Shown: positions 11,090-20,028 of the stretch, one piece after another
How positions within the stretch are numbered: position 1 is the first letter of the stretch
Layout of the letters: each line of letters starts with the position of its first letter
Assembly (NCBI RefSeq): GCF_035497915.1
Contig: NZ_DATJCS010000017.1
Span: forward strand, 73,961-137,960
Reading direction: 5' to 3'
From: Serpens sp035497915
Lineage (GTDB): Bacteria > Pseudomonadota > Gammaproteobacteria > Pseudomonadales > Pseudomonadaceae
Length of the DNA: 64,000 nt
The notes under the pieces: model-generated
Database searches by the model: none
The model's input: the letters and a program-made list of their open reading frames with translations, nothing else
What the model was told of the DNA's origin: nothing
Position numbers and translations under genes: made by a program

Positions 11090-12409
11090 TCACTCGGCGA
11101 ACGGCCAGGTGTCCGGCACGCCCGGCTCGCTCGGGCCGTGCAGCGGCTTGACCGCCCGGGTCTCTTCAAACCACAGCCAGGCGTCGAACTGCTCCCCCAG
11201 CTCGGCATGGAAGTAATGGCTGACCCGCTCGGTGCGCGGCCGGTAGATGACGCCGATGGCCCGCTCCAGTCTTGGCTCCAGCAAGGCCGCGCGCAGCTCG
11301 GCGCGCCCGGGGCCGCGCCAGTCATACAGCGCGGCGGACTGCCCGGCCTGCAGGAACAATCGTTCCCAGCTGTCGGCCCGGGATGGCAGCACCGACTTGA
11401 CCTGCATCGGCTCGTCCCAGTTGTCGGCGGCGGCCACCGTGCCCCGGTCGGTGGACTGGCCGATCAGCACCGCGTCGCGACCGAAGGCGGTGCGGCACAG
11501 CTCGCCCAGGTTGGTCTGCCCGCTCCAGCCCATCTCGGTGGCGCCGGCATTGCCCAGGTGCGAATTGTGCGCCCAGACCAGCGCCTTGGCGTCCGGCCCG
11601 CGATGTTCCAGCAGCGCCCGGAGGGTCTCGAACATGTGCCGGTCGCGCAGGTTCCAGGACGCGGTGCTGCCCTGGTACATGGCCCGGTAGTACTGCTCGG
11701 CGGCCAGCACCACCCGCGCGTTGCGCTCGGCGTGGAAGAACGCCTCGTCGTCCGCCTGCAGGTCCTGCAGGCGCAGCGCCAGCAGGTCGCGCAGCTGCTC
11801 CACCACCGCCTGTTCGCAGGACGGCTTGCCCGCCAGGGTCACCCGCTGGCCGTAGGCGGCCGGCTCGTCCTGCCAGGGCGTCAGGCAGCCGTAGCGCTGC
11901 CGGGCGCGCTGGGCGGCGTCGGGGTCCACGCCGTCCAGGTACTGCAGCACGGCCTCCAGCGAAGCGCCGAGGCTGTAGACATCCAGCCCGCGAAACTCCA
12001 CCGGCCGTTCGGCGCCCAGGTTGAAGTCACGCAGCCAGCGCACGAAGCCGTCCACTTCACGGTTGCGCCACATCCACAGCGGAAAGCGCCGGAAGGCCGT
12101 CTGCCGCCAGTCATGCAGCGTTCGCCCACGCGCCCAGGCATCCACGGCGGCGGCGTCCGGCCAGTCGCCTTCCACCGCGACGATGGAGAAGCCATGACGC
12201 TCGATCAGCCTGCGACTGATGGCCGCACGGGCGCGGTAGAACTCCGAGCTGCCGTGGCTGGCCTCGCCGACCAGCACCACCCGGGCATCGCCAAAGCGGT
12301 CGAAGGCGGCGGCGAACTCCGGATCGTCCAGCGCCGGCAGCGGCTCGGCGTGGCGGCGCAGCAGCGCGGCGAGGGCCGCTTCGTCTGCATGGGCGGGGGT
12401 GCGGGGCAT
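11090..12409 (-). CDS. Erythromycin esterase family protein
   Basis: Protein of 439 aa of the EreA/EreB-like family. Family motifs: GEASHGSSEFYRARA at about residue 50, VEGDWPDAAAVDAW at about 80, RNREVDGFVRWLRDFN near 120, and the histidine block VWAHNSHLGNAGATEMG at about 285. Some members hydrolyse the macrolide lactone; most chromosomal members, including succinoglycan-associated forms, have no known substrate. It is convergent with the FGGY kinase gene (stops 4 bases apart) and divergent from ubiG. No signal peptide. Resistance should not be inferred from this alone. Confidence 0.85.
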   Translation of the reverse strand: MPRTPAHADEAALAALLRRHAEPLPALDDPEFAAAFDRFGDARVVLVGEASHGSSEFYRARAAISRRLIERHGFSIVAVEGDWPDAAAVDAWARGRTLHDWRQTAFRRFPLWMWRNREVDGFVRWLRDFNLGAERPVEFRGLDVYSLGASLEAVLQYLDGVDPDAAQRARQRYGCLTPWQDEPAAYGQRVTLAGKPSCEQAVVEQLRDLLALRLQDLQADDEAFFHAERNARVVLAAEQYYRAMYQGSTASWNLRDRHMFETLRALLEHRGPDAKALVWAHNSHLGNAGATEMGWSGQTNLGELCRTAFGRDAVLIGQSTDRGTVAAADNWDEPMQVKSVLPSRADSWERLFLQAGQSAALYDWRGPGRAELRAALLEPRLERAIGVIYRPRTERVSHYFHAELGEQFDAWLWFEETRAVKPLHGPSEPGVPDTWPFAE

Positions 12410-12589
12410 GGTGCCGATCCTCGTCGAGGTTTGCGGGGAAGACCCGCCCGGTGGTCGCGCGTTCCGGCCAAGGGACGTCCGGCCGCGCCCGGGACAAGCG
12501 GCGCGGCGTTGGGCAATGCCGCGAATAAACTGGCATCATGTCGACCTTTTTCCGCCGCCGGCTGCGGCGCCAGTTTCAGGGAACCCGTC

Positions 12590-13288
12590 ATGAGCAACGT
12601 CGATCGCGCCGAAATCGCCAAGTTCGAAGCCCTCGCCCACCGCTGGTGGGACATGGAGAGCGAGTTCAAGCCGCTGCACGAGATCAACCCGCTGCGCGTC
12701 AACTGGATCGACGAACGTGTCGGCCTGGCCGGCAAGAAGGTGCTGGACGTCGGTTGCGGCGGCGGCATCCTCAGCGAGGCCATGGCGCGCCGTGGCGCCA
12801 CCGTCACCGGCATCGACATGGGCGAGGCGCCGCTGGGCGTGGCCCAGCTGCACCAGCTGGAATCCGGCGTCGAGGTGGAATACCGGCAGATAACCGCCGA
12901 GGCCCTGGCCGAGGAGCAGCCCGGCGAGTACGACGTGGTCACCTGCCTGGAGATGCTCGAACACGTGCCGGACCCGGCCTCGGTGATCCGCGCCTGTTAC
13001 ACGCTGGTCAAGCCGGGCGGCCAGGTGTTCTTCTCGACCATCAACCGCAATCCCAAGGCCTACGCCTTCGCCATCCTCGGCGCCGAGTACCTGCTGCGCC
13101 TGCTGCCGCGCGGCACCCACGACTTCAAGAAGTTCATCCGCCCCTCCGAGCTGGGTGCCTGGAGCCGCGCCGCCGGCCTGGAAGTGAAGGACATGATCGG
13201 CCTGACCTACAACCCGTTCACCAAGCACTACAAGCTGGAGAACGACGTGGACGTCAATTACATGGTCCAGACCCTCAAGGAGGCCTGA
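12590..13288 (+). CDS. ubiG: Ubiquinone biosynthesis O-methyltransferase
   Basis: SAM-dependent methyltransferase of 232 aa that carries out both O-methylations of the ubiquinone pathway at the inner membrane face. SAM motif I VLDVGCGGGILSEAMARRGA at about residues 50-70; post-motifs VTCLEMLEHVPDPA and FSTINRNPKAY; family N-terminus MSNVDRAEIAKFEALAHRWW. The chosen ATG at 12590 is the one matching the family start. Its TGA overlaps the ATG of the phosphatase gene by one base, indicating an operon ubiG-mupP-yciK. Confidence 0.96.
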   Translation: MSNVDRAEIAKFEALAHRWWDMESEFKPLHEINPLRVNWIDERVGLAGKKVLDVGCGGGILSEAMARRGATVTGIDMGEAPLGVAQLHQLESGVEVEYRQITAEALAEEQPGEYDVVTCLEMLEHVPDPASVIRACYTLVKPGGQVFFSTINRNPKAYAFAILGAEYLLRLLPRGTHDFKKFIRPSELGAWSRAAGLEVKDMIGLTYNPFTKHYKLENDVDVNYMVQTLKEA

Positions 13289-13959
13289 TGCGTCTGCGCG
13301 CTGTACTGTTCGACATGGACGGCACCCTGCTCGACACGGCGCCGGACTTCATCGCCGTGTGCCAGGCCATGCGCCGCGAGCGCGGCCTGCCGCCGGTGTC
13401 GGACGCGCTGATCCGCGACGTGGTCTCCGGCGGTGCCCGCGCCATGGTGGCGGCCACCTTCGAGATGTCGCCGCTGGACGAGGCCTTCGAGGCGCTGCGC
13501 CAGGAATTCCTCGAGCGCTACCTGGCGCACTGCGCGGTGGAAACCTGCCTGTTCGACGGCATGGGCGAGCTGCTGGCCGACCTGGAAAAATCCCGCCTGG
13601 TGTGGGGCGTGGCGACCAACAAGCCGCTGCGCTTCGCCGAACCCATCATGCACGGCCTGGGCCTGAGCGAGCGCTCGGCGGTGCTGCTGTGCCCCGAACA
13701 CGTGACCCGCAGCAAGCCGCACCCGGACATGCTGCTGCTGGCCTGCCAGCAGATGGACATCGACCCGTCCGAAGTGCTGTTCGTCGGCGACGATCGCCGC
13801 GACATCGAGGCCGGCCAGGCCGCCGGCACGCGCACCGTGGCGGTGCGTTACGGCTATATCCACCCCGAGGACAACCCGGGCAACTGGGGCGCCGACGCGG
13901 TGATCGACCACCCGCGGGAGCTGCGCAAGGTGATCGACCAGGCGCTGTGCGGCTGCTAA
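13288..13959 (+). CDS. mupP: N-acetylmuramic acid 6-phosphate phosphatase (HAD family)
   Basis: HAD hydrolase of 223 aa. Motif I FDMDGTLLDT at residues 8-17, motif II/III region TNKPLRF and SKPHPDML, and motif IV FVGDDRRDIEAG. The Pseudomonas gene at this place next to ubiG encodes MupP, which dephosphorylates MurNAc-6-P in a cell-wall recycling shortcut upstream of AmgK/MurU and affects intrinsic fosfomycin resistance. Older annotation would call it phosphoglycolate phosphatase (gph). The specific assignment rests on synteny and length, the HAD assignment on motifs. Confidence 0.85.
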   Translation: MRLRAVLFDMDGTLLDTAPDFIAVCQAMRRERGLPPVSDALIRDVVSGGARAMVAATFEMSPLDEAFEALRQEFLERYLAHCAVETCLFDGMGELLADLEKSRLVWGVATNKPLRFAEPIMHGLGLSERSAVLLCPEHVTRSKPHPDMLLLACQQMDIDPSEVLFVGDDRRDIEAGQAAGTRTVAVRYGYIHPEDNPGNWGADAVIDHPRELRKVIDQALCGC

Positions 13960-13991
13960 CTCCTTTCTGCAATCTGCAAAGAGACCGATCC

Positions 13992-14732
13992 ATGTTCGAC
14001 TACACCGCCCGTCCCGATCTGCTCAAGGGCCGGATCATCCTGGTCACCGGCGCCGGTCGCGGCATCGGCGCCGCCGCCGCCAAGGCCTACGCCGCCCATG
14101 GCGCCACCGTGCTGCTGCTGGGCAAGACCGAGGAAAACCTCGATCGCGTCTATGACGAGATCGTCGCCGCCGGCCACCCCGAGCCGGTGAGCATTCCCTT
14201 CAACCTGGAAACCGCGCTGCCGCACCAGTACGACGAGCTGGCGGCGACCATCGAGCGTGAGTGCGGCCGCCTCGACGGCCTGCTGCACAACGCCTCGATC
14301 CTCGGCCCGCTGACCCCGCTGGAACAGCTGTCCGGCGACAACTTCATGCGCGTCATGCAGGTGAACGTCAACGCGGTGTTCATGCTGACCAGCACCCTGC
14401 TGCCGCTGCTCAAGCTCTCCGAGGACGCCTCGGTGGTGTTCACCTCCAGCAGCGTGGGCCGCAAGGGGCGCGCCTACTGGGGTGGCTACGCGGTGTCCAA
14501 GTTCGCCAACGAGGGGCTGATGCAGGTGCTGGCCGACGAGGTCGACGGCATCGCCGCGGTACGCGCCAACAGCGTCAACCCCGGCGCCACCCGCACCGAC
14601 ATGCGCGCCAAGGCCTATCCGGGTGAAGACCCGATGACCCTGCCGACGCCGGAAGAGATCCTGCCGGTGTACCTGTACCTGATGGGCCCGGACAGCCGGG
14701 GCGTGAACGGCAAGGCGTTCGACGCGCAGTAA
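13992..14732 (+). CDS. yciK: YciK-family short-chain dehydrogenase/reductase
   Basis: SDR oxidoreductase of 246 aa. Cofactor motif TGAGRGIG at about residue 20, NAS in LLHNASILGPL near 95, catalytic Ser in TSSSVGRKGRA and YxxxK in YAVSKFA at about 162-168; SVNPGATRTDMRA follows. Cofactor preference and substrate are not known for the family. It is third in the ubiG-mupP operon, 32 bases after mupP, and ends before a strong terminator. Confidence 0.92.
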   Translation: MFDYTARPDLLKGRIILVTGAGRGIGAAAAKAYAAHGATVLLLGKTEENLDRVYDEIVAAGHPEPVSIPFNLETALPHQYDELAATIERECGRLDGLLHNASILGPLTPLEQLSGDNFMRVMQVNVNAVFMLTSTLLPLLKLSEDASVVFTSSSVGRKGRAYWGGYAVSKFANEGLMQVLADEVDGIAAVRANSVNPGATRTDMRAKAYPGEDPMTLPTPEEILPVYLYLMGPDSRGVNGKAFDAQ

Positions 14733-14746
14733 CCCCGGTTGAAATA

Positions 14747-14774
14747 GAAAAACCCGCCATCAGGCGGGTTTTTT
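14747..14774. terminator. Bidirectional intrinsic terminator between yciK and rluB
   Basis: Stem AACCCGCC/GGCGGGTT with a 4-base loop, preceded by an A run and followed by a T run, so it can work on both strands. It separates the convergent yciK and rluB genes. Confidence 0.9.
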
Positions 14775-14787
14775 ATGGGCGGCTGGC

Positions 14788-16266
14788 TTAGCGCTTGCGA
14801 TCAAAGCCGGGGCGCATGCCTTCGCCGGCCGGCACGCTACGGCGATTGACCGGCGCCTTCGGACGCGGCTTGGCCGGGCGCTCGCCCTGAGCCGGACGAT
14901 CGGCATTCGGGCGGGCCGGACGCTTGTCGGCCGGGCGCTCCGACTGCGGACGCGGCTTGCGCTCGCTGTCGAACGGGCGATCACCCTGCGGGCGCGGCTT
15001 GCGCTGCTCGCCGGCAACCGGACGGTCGCCCTGCGGACGCGGCTTGCGCTCGCCATCGAACGGACGATCACCCTGCGGGCGCGGCTTGCGCTGCTCGCCG
15101 GCAACCGGACGGTCGCCCTGCGGACGCGGTTTGCGCTCGCTGTCGAACGGGCGGTCACCCTGTGCGCGCGGCTTGCGCTGCTCGCCATCGAACGGACGGT
15201 CGCCCTGCGGACGCGGCTTGCGCTGCTCACCGGCGAACGGACGATCACCCTGCGGGCGCGGCTTGCGCTCGCTGTCGAACGGACGGTCACCTTGCGGGCG
15301 CGGCTTGCGCTTCACGTCGTTGGGACGCTCGGCCACCTCGGAACGACCCGGGCGCGCCGGCCTGGCGTCATCACGACGCGGCTTTTGGCGTCCCGGGCGC
15401 TCGCTGGGCTTGAGCGGCTTGACGGACTTCTTCTGCAGGCGCTCCATGCGCTCGCGGAATTTGGTGGTCACTTCCGGCAGCGCGACCGGCGCCAGACCGA
15501 CTTCTTCGCTGAGAATGTCGATTTCCTTCTGGGTCATTTCGCGCCAGCGGCCCATGAGCAGCTCGGAGGTGAGGAACACCGGCCCGAAACGCACGCGCTT
15601 GAGGCGGCTGACCACCACGCCCTGGGATTCCCACAGGCGGCGCACCTCGCGGTTGCGGCCTTCCATAACCACCACGTGGAACCAGCGGTTCAGGCCGTCG
15701 CCACCCGGGGCTTCCTGGATGTCGGTGAACTTGGCCGGGCCGTCTTCGAGCATCACCCCGGTCTTCAGGGTCTCGATCATCTCTTCGGTGACTTCGCCAC
15801 GCACGCGCACCGCGTACTCGCGGTCCATCTCGTAGGAGGGGTGCATCAGGCGATTGGCCAGCTCGCCGTCGGTGGTAAACAGCAGCAGGCCGGTGGTGTT
15901 CAGGTCGAGGCGACCGATGTTGATCCAGCGCCCGCCTTGCAGACGCGGCAGACGGTCGAACACGGTCGGGCGGCCTTCCGGATCGCTGCGGGTGCAGACT
16001 TCACCGTCGGGCTTGTTGTAGATGAGCACGCGGCGCACCACCTGGGCGGCTTCATCCAGGCGCAGGGGCCGGTCGTCGAGCTGGATGCTGTCCTTCGGCT
16101 CGATGCGCTGGCCGAGGCTGGCGATCGCACCGTTGACCTTGATGCGTCCGGCGCTGATCCAGCCCTCGATGTCACGGCGCGAGCCGAGGCCCAGGCGTGC
16201 CAGGACCTTCTGCAGCTTCTCGCCGGAAACGGGTTGGGGAATGGGTTCTTGATTCTGATCGGTCAT
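14788..16266 (-). CDS. rluB: 23S rRNA pseudouridine(2605) synthase with long repetitive basic C-terminal tail
   Basis: RluB-type pseudouridine synthase, about 492 aa. Residues 1-300 hold the S4 domain (EKLQKVLARLGLGSRRDIE) and the catalytic domain with the active-site Asp in GRLDLNTTGLLLFT; RNREVRRLWESQG is typical of the RsuA/RluB group. The start ATG at 16266 has a GGGAGGTG ribosome site; an upstream in-frame start at 16314 lacks one. From about residue 300 the protein is disordered and Arg/Pro/Lys rich, with eight clear 14-15-residue repeats of the type KPRPQGDRPFDGER (about 320-440). Orthologues also carry basic tails, but the repeat number here is striking. The tail probably binds rRNA. 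Confidence 0.93.
   Translation of the reverse strand: MTDQNQEPIPQPVSGEKLQKVLARLGLGSRRDIEGWISAGRIKVNGAIASLGQRIEPKDSIQLDDRPLRLDEAAQVVRRVLIYNKPDGEVCTRSDPEGRPTVFDRLPRLQGGRWINIGRLDLNTTGLLLFTTDGELANRLMHPSYEMDREYAVRVRGEVTEEMIETLKTGVMLEDGPAKFTDIQEAPGGDGLNRWFHVVVMEGRNREVRRLWESQGVVVSRLKRVRFGPVFLTSELLMGRWREMTQKEIDILSEEVGLAPVALPEVTTKFRERMERLQKKSVKPLKPSERPGRQKPRRDDARPARPGRSEVAERPNDVKRKPRPQGDRPFDSERKPRPQGDRPFAGEQRKPRPQGDRPFDGEQRKPRAQGDRPFDSERKPRPQGDRPVAGEQRKPRPQGDRPFDGERKPRPQGDRPVAGEQRKPRPQGDRPFDSERKPRPQSERPADKRPARPNADRPAQGERPAKPRPKAPVNRRSVPAGEGMRPGFDRKR
14938..15306 (-). repeat. Tandem coding repeats in the rluB tail
   Basis: Eight 42- or 45-base units encoding KPRPQGDRP followed by FDSER, FAGEQR, FDGEQR or VAGEQR, plus a degenerate ninth. 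Two consecutive 87-base dimers (about 14980-15066 and 15067-15153) are nearly identical, including alternating synonymous codons (gatcaccctgcggg versus ggtcgccctgcgga), which points to recent duplication of a two-unit block. Confidence 0.9.
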
Positions 16267-16344
16267 CTGGGCACCTCCCGGTGTAGCGGGTCCGATATAA
16301 GGGGCGCGAATCATACGCCGTTGCGCGGTGAGTTGGGAGCGGAA

Positions 16345-17061
16345 TCACTCGGGGTGCCAGTGAATCTCCAGCGGGTAGCGCAGGAAGGCGCGGATCGGCA
16401 TTTCCCGCACATCGTTGCCGGCGATGGCGCGGCGCAGGGTCTCCACCTTGGCCGTACCGCTGATCACCAGCAACTGATGGCGCGCGGAGATCAGCAGCGG
16501 GAGGGTCAGGCTCAGGCGCTCTCGGGGCTCCACCGGAGCAAGCATCGGCAGGCAGCGGCGCTCGCCTTCCGGATCGAGGGCCTGCGCCAGGTTCGGGCTA
16601 CCCGGGAACAGCGAGGCGGTGTGGCCGTCCTCGCCCATGCCCAGCACCAGCACGTCGATGGGCTGCGGCAGCGCCTCGAGTGCCGCGTCGGCGGCCAGCG
16701 CCGCCGCCTCCGGCGAAGCGGCCGGCTGGTGCAGGCCGATGAAGGACGCCGAGGCGGCGCGCCCCTGCAGCAGGTAATTGCACACCAAGTACTCGTTGCT
16801 CTGCGTACTGCGCGGATCGACCCAGCGCTCGTCGGCCAGGCTCACCACCACGTGCGACCAGTCCAGCTCGATACGGGACAGGCACTGGAAGAAGGCCACC
16901 GGGCTGCGCCCACCCGAGACCACCAGGCTGGCGCGCCCATGGCTGGCGATGGCGTCGCGCAAGGCCTCGGCCACCGTTTCCGCCAGTTGCTGTGCACTGC
17001 GCTGCGCATCGCTATGGCTGTGCGCCATGACATCAAGCGGCAGATCCAGGAGATAAATCAC
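16345..17061 (-). CDS. pgl: 6-phosphogluconolactonase
   Basis: Hydrolyses 6-phosphogluconolactone to 6-phosphogluconate, 238 aa. Family motifs: VVSGGRSPVAFF at about residue 45, SLADERWV near 73, GMGEDGHTASLFPG at about 140, and C-terminal IHWHPE. The best start is GTG at 17061, preceded by AGAGGAG at optimal spacing and 16 bases from the edd stop; an ATG at 17028 would shorten it by 11 residues. It is downstream of edd in an apparent two-gene operon, so its product is the substrate of its neighbour. Confidence 0.92.
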   Translation of the reverse strand: MIYLLDLPLDVMAHSHSDAQRSAQQLAETVAEALRDAIASHGRASLVVSGGRSPVAFFQCLSRIELDWSHVVVSLADERWVDPRSTQSNEYLVCNYLLQGRAASASFIGLHQPAASPEAAALAADAALEALPQPIDVLVLGMGEDGHTASLFPGSPNLAQALDPEGERRCLPMLAPVEPRERLSLTLPLLISARHQLLVISGTAKVETLRRAIAGNDVREMPIRAFLRYPLEIHWHPE

Positions 17062-17077
17062 GTCGACTCCTCTTGTT

Positions 17078-18916
<1,839 letters not shown>

Positions 18917-19022
18917 GGGGAGCTCCTGAAAGGTACGACACAGTGCGGTGCTGCCATGCCAGTCAGACTAACGCAGATTCGCCGCGAAGGAACCGCCACC
19001 CGCCACGAGGCACCGCGGCCTG

Positions 19023-19050
19023 TTGACTTCCCGTTTTCAATCAGTAAGAT
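19023..19050 (+). promoter_or_regulatory. Sigma-70 promoter of tRNA-Asn
   Basis: TTGACT at 19023-19028 and TAAGAT at 19045-19050 with a 16-base spacer, 12 bases before the mature tRNA 5' end. Confidence 0.7.
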
Positions 19051-19062
19051 ACGCGGCGCTGT

Positions 19063-19138
19063 TCCGCGATAGCTCAGTCGGTAGAGCAAATGACTGTTAA
19101 TCATTGGGTCCCTGGTTCGAGTCCAGGTCGCGGAGCCA
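19063..19138 (+). tRNA. tRNA-Asn (anticodon GTT)
   Basis: Complete cloverleaf of 76 bases. Acceptor TCCGCGA pairs with TCGCGGA, D arm GCTC...GAGC, anticodon loop CTGTTAA with GTT, TPsiC arm CCTGGTTCGAGTCCAGG, discriminator G and encoded CCA. Confidence 0.97.
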
Positions 19139-19175
19139 AATTCAAAAGCCCTGACGCATGTCGGGGCTTTTTCGT
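19117..19175. repeat. Direct repeat copy 1: tRNA-Asn 3' end plus terminator
   Basis: Starts in the T loop of tRNA-Asn (tcgagtccaggtcgcgg...) and continues through CCA into an intrinsic terminator with an 11-bp stem and T run (19145-19172). It is almost identical to 19276-19333. Confidence 0.85.
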
Positions 19176-19275
19176 TTCAGCCGCTGGACTCTCACCAGGG
19201 ACTGCGTCCCAGGTTATTCGGCCCTGCGGGCCTCACCCCTTCGGGGCCGCGCTGAAGCGCGTTCGGCTTACGCCG

Positions 19276-19333
19276 TCGAGTCCAGGTCGCGGAGCCAAAT
19301 TAAAAGCCCTGACGCATGTCGGGCTTTTTTGTT
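19276..19333. repeat. Direct repeat copy 2: orphan tRNA-Asn 3' end plus terminator
   Basis: Repeats the last ~21 bases of tRNA-Asn and its terminator with two one-base indels, but no 5' half of a tRNA precedes it. About 100 bases separate the copies. It is either the remnant of a second tRNA-Asn gene lost by deletion or an att-like scar left by an integrated element. No integrase gene is present nearby. The rest of the edd to comEA-like gap (19334-19480) shows nothing recognisable. Confidence 0.8.
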
Positions 19334-19480
19334 TTAGGGCCAAAAGCCCGCAGCCACGCAGGGCGGTCAGCGCTTTTCTGGCCGCCAGGCACCACCGCAC
19401 CGGCGTGACGGCGGACAAGAAAAAGCCCTGCCCGCCCTTCTGCGCTTCCAGAACCAAACCGCAGCCGGGGATTCAACGCC

Positions 19481-19510
19481 GCTGGCCGGCGTAAAGCCGG
19501 CCCCACAGGG
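19481..19510. repeat. Single REP unit, family A
   Basis: One copy of the palindromic unit GCTGGCCGGCGTAAAGCCGG followed by CCCCACAGGG, the same unit as the inverted pairs elsewhere in the window, here unpaired. Confidence 0.75.
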
Positions 19511-19542
19511 GATCGGCGGCGTCCCCGCCGTCTCGCACCCAT

Positions 19543-19568
19543 GAAAAAGCCGGCCCTGGGGCCGGCTT
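19543..19568 (-). terminator. Intrinsic terminator of the ComEA-like gene
   Basis: Read leftward: stem AAGCCGGCC/GGCCGGCTT with a 4-base loop followed by a T run, 19 bases after the stop codon of the helix-hairpin-helix gene. Confidence 0.8.
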
Positions 19569-19586
19569 CCGGTTACCGCAATCGCC

Positions 19587-19901
19587 TTACTTCACGCTCA
19601 GCCTGTGAAGGTTCTTCTCCAGGATGGCGGTGCCGATGCCTTTGACTTCCAGCAGCTCGTCCACGGTGGCGAACGGGCCGTGGGCCTGGCGGTGGGCGAT
19701 GATGGCTTCGGCCTTGCTGGCGCCGATGCCGACCAGCTCGCGGGCCAGGGTGTCGGCGTCGGCGGTGTTGAGGTTGACCTTGGCGGCGACCTCAGCGGTC
19801 TGGGCGGCCTGCGGTTGGGCGGCGGTTTCGACGGCCAGGGCGGCCACGGAGGTGGTGCCGGCCAGGATGGCCAGGCTCAGGGCGGACAGCAGCTTGCGCA
19901 T
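19587..19901 (-). CDS. ComEA-family helix-hairpin-helix protein
   Basis: Small exported protein, 104 aa: signal peptide MRKLLSALSLAILAGTTSVAALA, an Ala/Gln-rich linker, then a helix-hairpin-helix pair with KVNLNTADADTLA, LVGIGASKAEAIIAHRQ and LLEVKGIGTAILEKN, which bind DNA backbone. ComEA proteins act as periplasmic DNA-binding ratchets in natural transformation. The start is put at the ATG with AGGAA six bases upstream; an ATG six codons earlier (19919) is the alternative. Monocistronic. Confidence 0.9.
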   Translation of the reverse strand: MRKLLSALSLAILAGTTSVAALAVETAAQPQAAQTAEVAAKVNLNTADADTLARELVGIGASKAEAIIAHRQAHGPFATVDELLEVKGIGTAILEKNLHRLSVK

Positions 19902-20028
19902 GGAAAGTTCCTTTTTCATTGAAGTTCCGTGGGCAGCCCCTGCCGCCCGGCAGGCAAACTAGCCCAACGCGCGCGGCCCGCCAGGGCAATGCACCGGAAC
20001 GCGAGCGGCGTCACGCGGGCGGCGCGAC

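Noticed and set aside
11090..12409. Calling the erythromycin esterase family gene a macrolide resistance determinant
   Set aside because: Most chromosomal members of the family have no macrolide activity, and nothing in the context suggests resistance.
5216..12409. Prophage or transposon for the inserted block
   Set aside because: No integrase, transposase, terminal repeats or tRNA attachment site borders it.
14980..15153. CRISPR-like array because of regular repeats
   Set aside because: The repeats are in-frame coding units of rluB with no unique spacers.
19276..19333. A second functional tRNA-Asn
   Set aside because: Only the last part of the T arm, acceptor strand and CCA are present; the anticodon and D arms are missing.
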